Shown here piece after piece: positions 18,125-26,001 of a stretch of 36,226 nt of DNA. The notes beneath the pieces were generated by a model, which saw only the letters and a program-made list of their open reading frames with translations, searched no databases and was not told the DNA's origin. Position 1 is the stretch's first letter, and each line of letters starts with the position of its first letter. The position numbers were made by a program, and so were the translations under genes. Origin of the DNA: Verrucomicrobiia bacterium (GTDB taxonomy: Bacteria > Verrucomicrobiota > Verrucomicrobiia > Verrucomicrobiales > DEV007); NCBI GenBank assembly GCA_030427505.1, contig JAUICH010000039.1, positions 1-36,226 of the forward strand, given 5' to 3'.

Positions 18125-18844
18125 TTATTTGAGAGCCGCCTTGATCGTGTCCGCCACCTGGCGGGCCAGCACTTCGGAACCTTCGGGAGAGTAGTGAACG
18201 TTCGCTTCCCGCTGGATCTCCGCGAGCTTCGGCAGGGCGTAGGCATACAGATCGTCCGTGGCGACGCCTTCTTCCTTCATCACCTTGGCGGCAATCTCGT
18301 TGTATTTCGCGGCATCGCCTTTGACGCGTCCGTCTGCTCCTTCCGGCACCGGAGTGGTGGAGCACCAGATGAGCTTGGCGCCGGTTTCTTTCATGCGGGC
18401 CACCAGTTTGTGGAGGTTGGCTTCATAGTCCGCCGGGGGTACTTGCTGATAGCTGCCTTCCGCTTTGGGATCGGCCAGACCGCCTTCTTTATTCATGTAC
18501 TTCAGGTCGTGCAGGCCCCAGTTGAAGTGGATGACGTCCCACTTCCCGTCGCCGAGCCAGACGTCGATCCGTTCCAGACCGCGCGTCGTGGGACCGCAGT
18601 TCTCCGTGGGCCGGTGCACATTGGCGACGCCTTCGAGCTTTTCCCGGACGCCCAGGGTGTAACCGATGGAGATGGAGTCCCCGATAATCAGCACGCGGGG
18701 CAGCCCCGCCACGTCTTCAATCGGCGCCAGGGCCGGATTCTGTTTCTTGGCCGGCGCTTTGTTTTGCGCCATGGCTCCACCCACCGCCAACGCAGTCAGC
18801 AGCAGCACGGAGAGGGTCGTTTTGAGGATAGTAGAGGTTTTCAT
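18125..18844 (-). CDS. Exported SGNH/GDSL-type hydrolase
   Basis: ATG 18844 gives a signal peptide ([19 protein letters not shown], cleaving before QNK) and 239 residues; the frame opens at 18892. Block I is [11 protein letters not shown] with nucleophile Ser57. The second conserved block is [10 protein letters not shown] (Asn108, His112, Asp113), as in many PVC SGNH hydrolases. The C-terminal His is in NVHYSPEG (His217). The Asp normally found three residues before it is not present (Ala214), and position 215 is Asn. It probably removes acetyl or other ester groups from glycans in the periplasm. It heads the minus-strand block and diverges from the KDPG aldolase gene across a 155-base region. 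A hairpin follows it at 18050-18077. Confidence 0.88.
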   Translation of the reverse strand: MKTSTILKTTLSVLLLTALAVGGAMAQNKAPAKKQNPALAPIEDVAGLPRVLIIGDSISIGYTLGVREKLEGVANVHRPTENCGPTTRGLERIDVWLGDGKWDVIHFNWGLHDLKYMNKEGGLADPKAEGSYQQVPPADYEANLHKLVARMKETGAKLIWCSTTPVPEGADGRVKGDAAKYNEIAAKVMKEEGVATDDLYAYALPKLAEIQREANVHYSPEGSEVLARQVADTIKAALK

Positions 18845-18999
18845 GACAATTTCGGAAACTTCCTTCATAGCCGCCCCGGCCCCCGGGCTCAACCCCTATG
18901 AACCGGCGCAATCGCGTTCTGATTGGCTCAATCGTTAGTGCGACGGCGAAGTTTCGCTTCGCATTGACTTCGGCTCCGGGCGGTGAAAGCCTCTGCGCC

Positions 19000-19659
19000 A
19001 TGAGCATTCTGTTGGACTCCGCCCTCGGGAAAAAAATTCGAGCCGCCAAGATCGTCGCCGTGCTGGTGATCGATCGGGTGGAGGACGCCGTGCCCGTGGC
19101 CACGGCGCTGCTGGATGGCGGGGTCAACACGATGGAACTGACCCTGCGCACCCCCGTGGCCCTGGAGGCCCTGAAGGCGGTGCGAAAGAATGTCCCCGAA
19201 ATGTTCGCCGGCATCGGCACCATCCTGACAAAGGAACAGGTGGACCAGGTAATCGACGCGGACGGAGCCTTTGGAGTGTCTCCCGGGGTAAATCCGGACG
19301 TAATCGGCTACGCCAAGGAACGCGGCCTGCCCTTCGGCCCCGGTATCATGACCCCCACGGATATCGACCAGAGCGTGCGGTTGGGCTGCGAACTCCTGAA
19401 GTTTTTCCCGGCGGGCAGCAGCGGCGGCCTGAAGCATCTCCAGAACATCGCCGCCCCTTACCAACACCTGGGGCTCCAATACATCCCCCTCGGCGGGGTA
19501 AACGCGGAAAACATGGCCACCTACCTGGAAAGCCCCCTCATCGCCGCCGTCGGCGGTTCCTGGCTTGCTCCGCGCGACCTGATTCAAGCCGGTGACTGGG
19601 CCGCGATTCAGAAGAACGCCCAGGAAGCACGGAAGATAGCGGACGGCGCGGGAGGCTGA
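19000..19659 (+). CDS. eda: KDPG/KHG aldolase (2-keto-3-deoxy-6-phosphogluconate aldolase)
   Basis: The frame opens at 18898, but ATG 19000 gives the usual family length (219 residues) and start. Catalytic residues align with the Eda family: Glu46 and Arg50 in MELTLRTP, Thr74 in GIGTILTKEQ, the SPGVNPDVI and PGIMTPTDI segments, Schiff-base Lys134 in LLKFFPAG, and PLGGV for phosphate binding. It splits KDPG into pyruvate and glyceraldehyde 3-phosphate, the last step of the Entner-Doudoroff and hexuronate pathways. It is cytoplasmic. It diverges from the SGNH hydrolase, and with the IclR regulator nearby this fits a sugar or uronate catabolic locus. A GCGAAG/CTTCGC hairpin (18946-18962) lies in its leader. 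No other pathway enzyme is in the window. Confidence 0.93.
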   Translation: MSILLDSALGKKIRAAKIVAVLVIDRVEDAVPVATALLDGGVNTMELTLRTPVALEALKAVRKNVPEMFAGIGTILTKEQVDQVIDADGAFGVSPGVNPDVIGYAKERGLPFGPGIMTPTDIDQSVRLGCELLKFFPAGSSGGLKHLQNIAAPYQHLGLQYIPLGGVNAENMATYLESPLIAAVGGSWLAPRDLIQAGDWAAIQKNAQEARKIADGAGG

Positions 19660-19932
19660 GGTTTCACGTCATTCGCGAAAATAGCCGGAACGCGATCTCC
19701 GAGCGCGTTCGCGAAAGCAGAGCCAGGCAACTTTCCACACTGCCTCGGACATTCACGCCCAATAACCCCCGTAATCCCTAAGCGATCTTCCGGCTCTCTC
19801 TTTCTTAGACTTTCACACGGTCCGGCGGATATTCCTCCGCCCAAAATTCGCCCACCCGGTTCCCGAGTTCCTCGCCCGGAGGTCGAGGACCACCTTGCGC
19901 CTCGAATGCAGTCAGGAAAATCTTCGCCGGAC
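19660..19932. other. Intergenic region before the sigma factor gene
   Basis: No gene was recognised in this stretch. Two TTCGCGAA palindromes sit at 19672-19679 and 19708-19715, an AACGCG/CGCGTT stem lies between them (19689-19709), and a GGCGGA/TCCGCC hairpin is at 19824-19841. None has a T-run. A role in ending the aldolase transcript or binding a regulator is possible but unsupported. Confidence 0.35.
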
Positions 19933-19962
19933 TTGTCCTAAAACCGGCGGTCCGTTCTATTA
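19933..19962 (+). promoter_or_regulatory. Candidate ECF-type promoter of the sigma factor gene
   Basis: TTGTCCTAAAA, then a GC-rich spacer, then TCCGTTCTATTA ends 84 bases before the sigma gene ATG at 20046. The same motif with identical spacing (16 bases between TGTCC and TTCTATTA) lies at 21099-21128 before the FecR-LamG gene. Conserved -35 and -10 blocks with a variable spacer are what an ECF promoter shows. I read it as the sigma factor's own target. Confidence 0.6.
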
Positions 19963-20045
19963 CCCTCTGGAGAAGCGGTGCTGCAGAAGCCGGCCGGGCT
20001 TTTCCCCGCTTCGCCTTTCTCCCCCCAAGAAAATCACTTCCCGGC

Positions 20046-20579
20046 ATGGCCACCGAACGGCAGAAAGAACTCGTCCGCCTGCTGACCCGCAATCAGCGGA
20101 AGATCTTTGCCTATATCTACACCCTGGTGCCGCACCGGGCGGACGCGGAGGACTTACTCCAGGAAACCTGCGTGACGATCCACGACAAGTTCGATGACTT
20201 CGAAACTGGCACGGATTTCCTGGCCTGGGCCAACCGCATTGCCTACTGGAAAGTGCGCGAAGCCCGGAAAAACTTTGCCCGCTCCAAGGTGATCTTTGAC
20301 GACCGCGTCATGGACGCCATTTCCGAGACCGCCGCCACCATGCAGGCGGAACTCGACCAGCGGCACGAAGCCCTGGCCTTCTGCCTGGCCAAGCTCAACG
20401 AACGCGACCGGCGCATGATCCTGACCCGCTACGAACGCGGCAGCGGCGTCGAACGCGCCGCCGCCCAGGCCGGACGCACCATCCAGGCCGCCTACAAAGC
20501 CCTCACCCGCCTGAGGCAGCTTCTCATGGACTGCGTCACCGATTACCTTTCCACCGGAGACCGGCCCGCGGAGGGGTAG
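20046..20579 (+). CDS. ECF-like RNA polymerase sigma-70 factor (Rhodopirellula/Verrucomicrobium type)
   Basis: The 177-residue protein has only sigma region 2 (about 9-77: FAYIYTLVPHRADAEDLLQE, DFLAWANRIAYWKVREARK) and region 4 (about 110-160: LAKLNERDRRMILTRYERGS, then an HTH ending AYKALTRLRQLL). The wording of both regions fits the Rhodopirellula/Verrucomicrobium sigma family, which typically precedes a FecR-containing membrane protein and a cytochrome/DUF1501 pair, exactly as here. Region 4 should read the -35 block. A promoter-like motif lies upstream and recurs before the FecR gene. The 577-base gap between this gene and FecR is filled with repeats, so the operon is split and the second promoter would be needed. 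Confidence 0.94.
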   Translation: MATERQKELVRLLTRNQRKIFAYIYTLVPHRADAEDLLQETCVTIHDKFDDFETGTDFLAWANRIAYWKVREARKNFARSKVIFDDRVMDAISETAATMQAELDQRHEALAFCLAKLNERDRRMILTRYERGSGVERAAAQAGRTIQAAYKALTRLRQLLMDCVTDYLSTGDRPAEG

Positions 20580-20604
20580 AGTTCAACTTTGGTGTCCGGA
20601 GAAT

Positions 20605-21053
20605 GACCGCTGATAACACGGATTTTCACAGATGATTTTGCAAGGAGCGGAATCTTGCTCAAACACTCCTCCCCGATCCTGCGGCAAACAAGGGAGGCGT
20701 AGCCTCTTTGGACTGCGCCGATTTTTCGGCGCTTTCGTTACGGAATCAACACCGGGAGAACCCCAAGACAACTAAGCAGATACCACCCGGTTTGACGGCA
20801 GCACCCTCAAACCTTCATCGAGGAAGAAAGTCGGGAAACGTCCCGAAAAAACAAACACTCCCCTCCCCACCGCGCCTCCGGCTCCCACCGCAAAGCGCCG
20901 AAGAATCGGCGCAGTCCAAAGAAGCTTCGCTTCCCCGCTACCTTCTCACCTTAAAAAACCGCAAAGTGTCTTCAGTGGGCAAACCGCGTTCCCCCTCATT
21001 TCAGACAACTGCTCTCCTCAATTCCATCCGTGTCATCCGAGCCATCCGTGGTT
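20605..21053. repeat. Dispersed palindromic repeats between the sigma and FecR genes
   Basis: The gap 20580-21156 holds a composite repeat. At 20609-20632 there is AACACGGATTTTCACAGAT, and its inverse relatives lie at 21021-21053 (ATTCCATCCGTGTCATCCGA, GCCATCCGTGGTT). Between them are a plus-oriented hairpin unit at 20693-20738 (stem GCGCCGA-TTTT-TCGGCGC at 20715-20732) and a minus-oriented unit at 20863-20937. The latter matches 9923-9997 at 64 of 75 positions, with a compensated base pair in its stem. Together they make a long imperfect palindrome. No protein-coding frame is convincing. Confidence 0.75.
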
Positions 21054-21098
21054 AAAAACCGCTTCAAGTTCCGCCCCCCCAAAAAAACTTCTCCGCAA

Positions 21099-21128
21099 AT
21101 GTCCTAAAATCCCCGGCCCGTTCTATTA
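21099..21128 (+). promoter_or_regulatory. Candidate ECF-type promoter of the FecR operon
   Basis: TGTCCTAAAA at 21100-21109 and GGCCCGTTCTATTA ending at 21128 match the motif before the sigma gene at almost every position outside a five-base spacer segment. The -10-like block ends 28 bases before the FecR ATG at 21157. It lies just downstream of the repeat block and would restore transcription of the operon. Confidence 0.65.
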
Positions 21129-21156
21129 CCCTTTTAGAAAGAAGCGACTCATTCCG

Positions 21157-22851
21157 ATGACGGACAAGGAACAACTGGAACTGCATGCCCTGTGCGAGAA
21201 GTACCTCGACGGATCGCTCTCCGCCGAAGAGCGGGGGCGTTTGCAGGAAGTGCTGGCCTCGAATGAAGAGGCGCGGCGCTACTACGTGCGCCTGGCGGGC
21301 CTGACGGCCAGCTTGCACGAATATGCCGGAGAAACTCAGGCGGATGAACCAGAAGACGTGGCAACCGCCTCCCCACCCGCCGCTCCGTCTTTGGTTTCCG
21401 TCACGGATGAGGACAAAGATGGGAAGTTCATCCAGTGGCCCTTCAGCGCCCGCATGGCACTAATCGCCTCTCAGGCAGCCTTGTTGATGATGACATTGCT
21501 GACTTTGAAGGCGACGTTCTTCCGCTCCGAAGAGGTCGCGGAAGACCCGCCCGTTCCACGCACCGAAATGAATGCCCAAGACACCGCCGTGGCGGTGCTC
21601 ACCCGTGGCGCGGGGCTGAAATGGGCGCCCGGCAGCCAGGCTTACCGCTCCGGGGACCGGCTGCCCGCCGGGCATCTCCGCCTGGAAGCTGGCGTGGGCC
21701 AGATCGAATTTTACAGTGGCGCCACCGTGGTGGTGGAAGGCCCGGCGGACCTGGAACTGATTTCGGAAACGGAGGCGCATTTTCATAAGGGCCGCATCCG
21801 CGCCCATGTGCCGCCGCAAGCGGTCGGTTTCCGTATTCTGACGCCGGACTATCAACTGGTGGACCTGGGAACCGACTTCGGCATGGCGGTGGGCGAGGAC
21901 GGCGTCTCGGAGGTCCACGTCTTCGATGGCGAGGTGGAACTTCACGGCGTGGATGGCGCCGCCGAGGCGAAAAAGCTGACCACCGGCGCCGCGCTGCGCT
22001 TGCAGGCGGCCCATGAGATCACTGGCGCGAACTTTAGCGAAGCCGTTTTCCCGAACCCCGGCATGCTGAACGACGCTTCCTTTCAGTTGGAAGCCCGCTA
22101 CGAACAGTGGAAGGCGTTTTCGGAAGAATTGAAGCGGGATCCTTCGCTGGTGGCCTACTACACCTTCGAGCCCGCCGCCCCCTGGGATCGCGTGCTGCGC
22201 AACGAAGGCCAGTCCGGCGATCCCGGCCTGAATGGCGCGGTAGTGGGTTGCCAGTGGGCCCAGGGCCGCTGGCCACAAAAACGCGCGCTGGATTTCAAAA
22301 GCCCGGCGGACCGGGTGCGGCTGAAACTGGATGGCGCCTACGAAGCCATCACGGAAGCGGCGTGGGTGCGCATCGACGGCCTGGACCGGAAGTGGAACAG
22401 CCTGCTCCTGACCGATACCTGGGAGCGGGGCAATCCGCACTGGCAGTTCAGCCAAGTGGGCGAACTCATCCTGGGCGTGGGCCGCGACGACAAGGGCGGT
22501 AATTTCTTTTCCCCCGAAACGCTGGACTTTGACTTTGTGGGGCGCTGGGTCTTCCTGGCGGTGACCTTCGATCCCCAGGCTGGGGAGGTGCGCCATTACG
22601 TGAATGGCGAACGCATCAGCACGGAAGCCATCGCGGCCGTGGGCGATGCCGCGGGCTTTCAGCCACTCCGCTTCGGTCACATGACGCTGGGCAATTACCA
22701 GCCGGTTGAGCAGCGCGGCCCCTGGGATGTCAGAAACTTCAACGGACGGATCGACGAATTCATGCTCTTCGAACGCCCCCTGCGGGATGAGGAAATCGCC
22801 TCCATCTACGCGGCGGGCCAGCCAAACGCCGAACTCTTTTCCCAACGCTAA
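21157..22851 (+). CDS. FecR-domain membrane protein with C-terminal LamG domain
   Basis: A 564-residue single-pass membrane protein. The N-terminus (1-60: ALCEKYLDGSLSAEERGRLQ) resembles a zinc-finger-free anti-sigma domain. A membrane helix lies at about 99-122 (ALIASQAALLMMTLLTLKATF). The outer part is a FecR domain (about 142-265: VAVLTRGAGLKW, GQIEFYSGATVVVEGPADLE, VDLGTDFGMAV, VHVFDGEVEL), followed by a LamG/concanavalin domain (about 345-560: AYYTFEPA, DGLDRKW, GRIDEFMLFERPL). FecR-type proteins usually sense an outside signal and control a cognate sigma factor; the LamG domain could bind a glycan ligand. The gene is the first of the operon; its stop codon touches the start of the PSCyt1 gene. 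A promoter-like motif lies 28 bases upstream. Confidence 0.92.
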   Translation: MTDKEQLELHALCEKYLDGSLSAEERGRLQEVLASNEEARRYYVRLAGLTASLHEYAGETQADEPEDVATASPPAAPSLVSVTDEDKDGKFIQWPFSARMALIASQAALLMMTLLTLKATFFRSEEVAEDPPVPRTEMNAQDTAVAVLTRGAGLKWAPGSQAYRSGDRLPAGHLRLEAGVGQIEFYSGATVVVEGPADLELISETEAHFHKGRIRAHVPPQAVGFRILTPDYQLVDLGTDFGMAVGEDGVSEVHVFDGEVELHGVDGAAEAKKLTTGAALRLQAAHEITGANFSEAVFPNPGMLNDASFQLEARYEQWKAFSEELKRDPSLVAYYTFEPAAPWDRVLRNEGQSGDPGLNGAVVGCQWAQGRWPQKRALDFKSPADRVRLKLDGAYEAITEAAWVRIDGLDRKWNSLLLTDTWERGNPHWQFSQVGELILGVGRDDKGGNFFSPETLDFDFVGRWVFLAVTFDPQAGEVRHYVNGERISTEAIAAVGDAAGFQPLRFGHMTLGNYQPVEQRGPWDVRNFNGRIDEFMLFERPLRDEEIASIYAAGQPNAELFSQR

Positions 22852-22857
22852 GTGCCG

Positions 22858-25800
22858 ATGTTTGACACCCCCCTCCAGAAAACCCTCGCCCTGCTATGCG
22901 GCGGCCTCCTCTTCGCCCTCCCGGCGGTTTCTTCCCGCGCGGAAACCAAGAAGACCGTCGACTTCAACCACCACATCCGCCCCATCCTGTCGGAGAACTG
23001 TTTCTTCTGTCACGGGCCGGACGCGAACAAGCGGGAGGCCGACCTGCGGCTGGACATTCGAGACGATGCAGTCGCCTACGGAGCCATCGTCCCCGGTAAG
23101 CCGGACGAAAGCACTCTCGTGGAACGTGTCTTTCAAACCGACAAAGAAGAGTTAATGCCGCCGCCAAAAAGTCACCTGAGCCTGACAGATAAACAGAAAG
23201 ACACCCTACGCCAGTGGATCGCCGAAGGCGCGGAATATAAAGAGCACTGGGCCTTCATCCCTGTCGCGGACACCGTGACCGTCCCCACGGTAAACGACCC
23301 TACCCATTGGGCTCGCGGTCCCATCGATGCCTTCGTGCTCCGCACGCTCCAGGAGAACGGCCTTTCCCCTGCCGCCGAAGCTCCCCGCGAACGCTGGCTG
23401 CGCCGCGTCACTTTTGACCTCACCGGCCTACCGCCCACTTTGGAAGAGATCGACGCTTTCTTAGCCGACCAGGAACCCGGCGCCCACGAACGCGTCGTCG
23501 ATCGCCTCCTGGATTCCAGCGCCTACGCAGAACGGCTCGCCAACCAATGGCTGGACCTCGCCCGTTACGCGGATACTTTCGGCTACCAGGCGGACCGCCT
23601 CATGCACGTCTGGCCGTGGCGGGACTGGGTTATCCGCGCCTTCCAGGACAACCTTCCCTACGATCAGTTCATCATCTGGCAGACCGCGGGCGACTTGCTG
23701 GACCATCCCACCCGCGACCAGATCCTGGCCACCACTTTCAACCGCCTGAACCGCCAGACAAATGAAGGCGGCTCCATCAACGAAGAATTCCGCATCGAGT
23801 ACGTCTCCGACCGCGTCCACACCAACGGCACCGCTTTCCTCGGCCTGACGCTGGAGTGCGCCCGTTGCCACGACCACAAGTACGACCCCATTTCCCAGGA
23901 GGACTACTATGCCCTGGGCGCTTTCTTCAACAGCATCGACGAATCCGGCCTGTACTCACACTTCACCGAGACGGCTCCCACCCCCGCCCTGTCCCTGTTC
24001 GAGGGAGACCAGGAAGCAAAGCACGACGCGCTGTTGGCCCAGATCGCTCAGAAGGAAAAAGCCTTGGAGCAGATTGCCGCGAAAGCATCCGCCGATACCA
24101 CAGCAGCCCCTGACAAAGCCACCAAGCAAACCGTCCCAGTCAGTCTCCCCAAACCTCTCGCCGAGTTTACCTTCGACGAAGCGAAGTTCGACTCCGGCGC
24201 CAATCAGCGTGTTCCCGGCCCCAATGAATCCCTCGGCCAAGCGCTCCAGTTCACCGGTGACGACGCCTTCAACTGTGGAGACGTCGCGATCTTCAAGCGG
24301 ACCGATCCCTTCAGCATCTCTCTCTGGGTGCGCCCTGCGGAGCACAAGGACCGCATGGTGGTCTTCCACCGCTCCCGCGCCGCTGAAGATGCCGCGTTTC
24401 GGGGCTACGAACTCATGCTCTACCAAGGGAAGCCTACGTTTTCACTCATTCACTTCTGGCCGGGAAACGCCCTGCGCGTCCAGGTCCCTCAGCCCCTTCC
24501 ACTGAACGAGTGGACTCACCTGACCATCACGTATGACGGCAGTAGCCACGCCAATGGCGTTCACTTCTACCTCAACGGCGTGGAGGCCAAAACCGACGTC
24601 ATTCGCGACAAACTCACCCGCGATATCGGCTACACCCTCGATCCCCTGTCTCCGAAGGACGCGGAAAAGGTTCACCTGGAACTTGCCGCCCGGTTCCGCG
24701 ACATCGGCTTTACCGGTGGCGCCATCGATGAAGTTCGCATCTATCCCGAGGAACTCAGCCCCATTGAAGCCGCCGCGGCTTCCGGCCACACCGATCCCGC
24801 GACGCTCCTAACGGGCACCGCCTTGGACCAGGCCTGGAACACCCACCATCTCTTCGGCGAGAGCGCTCCTTTCCAGGAGACCCGGAAAGAACTCCAAAGC
24901 CTCCGCGAGCAAGAAGACACGCTCATCAATCAGGTGCCTCAGATCATGGTCATGAAAGACATGCCGGAGGCCCGCCCCGCCCACGTCCTTTTCCGTGGCG
25001 CCTACGATCAGCCCAAGCAGGAAGTCAACCGCCACACGCCGGAACGAATTTTTGCCTTTCCGGAAAGCTTTCCGCGCAATCGCCTGGGCCTCGCCCAGTG
25101 GTATGTCCATGATGACAACCCGCTCGTCTCCCGCGTTGCGGTGAACCGCTTCTGGCAGCTCTTCTTCGGGCGCGGGCTCGTCGGCACGGCGGAGGACTTC
25201 GGCTCTCAGGGCGAGCAGCCCACTCACCCGGAACTACTCGACTACCTGTGCCGCCGTTTCATGGACAGCGGTTGGAACGTGAAAGCCCTGCTCAAGGAGA
25301 TTGCCCTGTCCGCTACCTACCGGCAGGACTCGCGCCCTGACAATCCGAAGACCTGGACCGAAGATCCCGAGAACCGCCTCCTCGCCCGTGGCCCGCGTCA
25401 CCGTCTGCCCGCCGAGCAGATCCGGGACAATGCTCTCGCCGTGAGCGGTCTCCTCGTCACCCAGGTGGGCGGTGAGCCGGTCAATCCCTACGAACTGGCA
25501 AAGTCCTTCAAACCCCAGAAGGTGGACAAAGGCGACGGACTCTATCGCCGCAGCCTTTACACTTTCTGGAAACGCACCGCGCCACCGCCGGTCATGACCA
25601 CGTTTGACGCCACCAGCCGCGAAGTCTGCGTCGCTAAGCGGGAAGAAACCGCTACTCCTCTCCAGGCCCTGGCTCTGCTGAACGGCCCGCAGTACGTGGA
25701 AGCCTCCCGCGCGTTGGCCCAGCGTCTCATGACCCAGCATCCCGGGCAGGTCGCCGGCCGCATTCAAACCGCCTTCCGGCTCTGCACCAGCCGGTCGCCC

Positions 25801-26001
25801 GAACCTCAGGAAGCCGCCATTCTAACTCAACTCTACCAGGAGCAACTGGCTTATTACAGAGAGAACCCTAAAGCCGCGAAGGAGCTCCTGAAGACTGGTA
25901 ACAGCCCCGCGGGTTCCGGTCTGGATCCCGCCGGCCTCGCCGCCACCACCATTCTCTGCAAAACCCTTTTCAACTATGATGAAACCGTCACCAAACGCTG
26001 A
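22858..26001 (+). CDS. PSCyt1-DUF1549-LamG-DUF1553 exported cytochrome-domain protein
   Basis: A GTG at 22852 touches the previous stop codon and an ATG lies at 22858; either could start the protein (1047-1049 residues). A signal peptide (TLALLCGGLLFALPAVSSRA) is followed by PSCyt1 with CFFCH (50-54 in the longer form). PSCyt2/DUF1549 follows (about 155-365; FDLTGLPPTLEEIDAFL, ECARCHDHKYDP with CxxCH 336-340). A LamG domain interrupts the protein at about 435-655 (PLAEFTFDEA, HFYLNGVEAK, GAIDEVRIYPEEL). PSD1/DUF1553 closes it (about 715-1040; NRFWQLFFGRGLVGTAEDFG, LFNYDETVTKR). In the paralogue at 10146 the LamG sits after PSD1. The protein should be a periplasmic haem protein paired with the overlapping DUF1501 gene. 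Confidence 0.94.
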   Translation: MFDTPLQKTLALLCGGLLFALPAVSSRAETKKTVDFNHHIRPILSENCFFCHGPDANKREADLRLDIRDDAVAYGAIVPGKPDESTLVERVFQTDKEELMPPPKSHLSLTDKQKDTLRQWIAEGAEYKEHWAFIPVADTVTVPTVNDPTHWARGPIDAFVLRTLQENGLSPAAEAPRERWLRRVTFDLTGLPPTLEEIDAFLADQEPGAHERVVDRLLDSSAYAERLANQWLDLARYADTFGYQADRLMHVWPWRDWVIRAFQDNLPYDQFIIWQTAGDLLDHPTRDQILATTFNRLNRQTNEGGSINEEFRIEYVSDRVHTNGTAFLGLTLECARCHDHKYDPISQEDYYALGAFFNSIDESGLYSHFTETAPTPALSLFEGDQEAKHDALLAQIAQKEKALEQIAAKASADTTAAPDKATKQTVPVSLPKPLAEFTFDEAKFDSGANQRVPGPNESLGQALQFTGDDAFNCGDVAIFKRTDPFSISLWVRPAEHKDRMVVFHRSRAAEDAAFRGYELMLYQGKPTFSLIHFWPGNALRVQVPQPLPLNEWTHLTITYDGSSHANGVHFYLNGVEAKTDVIRDKLTRDIGYTLDPLSPKDAEKVHLELAARFRDIGFTGGAIDEVRIYPEELSPIEAAAASGHTDPATLLTGTALDQAWNTHHLFGESAPFQETRKELQSLREQEDTLINQVPQIMVMKDMPEARPAHVLFRGAYDQPKQEVNRHTPERIFAFPESFPRNRLGLAQWYVHDDNPLVSRVAVNRFWQLFFGRGLVGTAEDFGSQGEQPTHPELLDYLCRRFMDSGWNVKALLKEIALSATYRQDSRPDNPKTWTEDPENRLLARGPRHRLPAEQIRDNALAVSGLLVTQVGGEPVNPYELAKSFKPQKVDKGDGLYRRSLYTFWKRTAPPPVMTTFDATSREVCVAKREETATPLQALALLNGPQYVEASRALAQRLMTQHPGQVAGRIQTAFRLCTSRSPEPQEAAILTQLYQEQLAYYRENPKAAKELLKTGNSPAGSGLDPAGLAATTILCKTLFNYDETVTKR

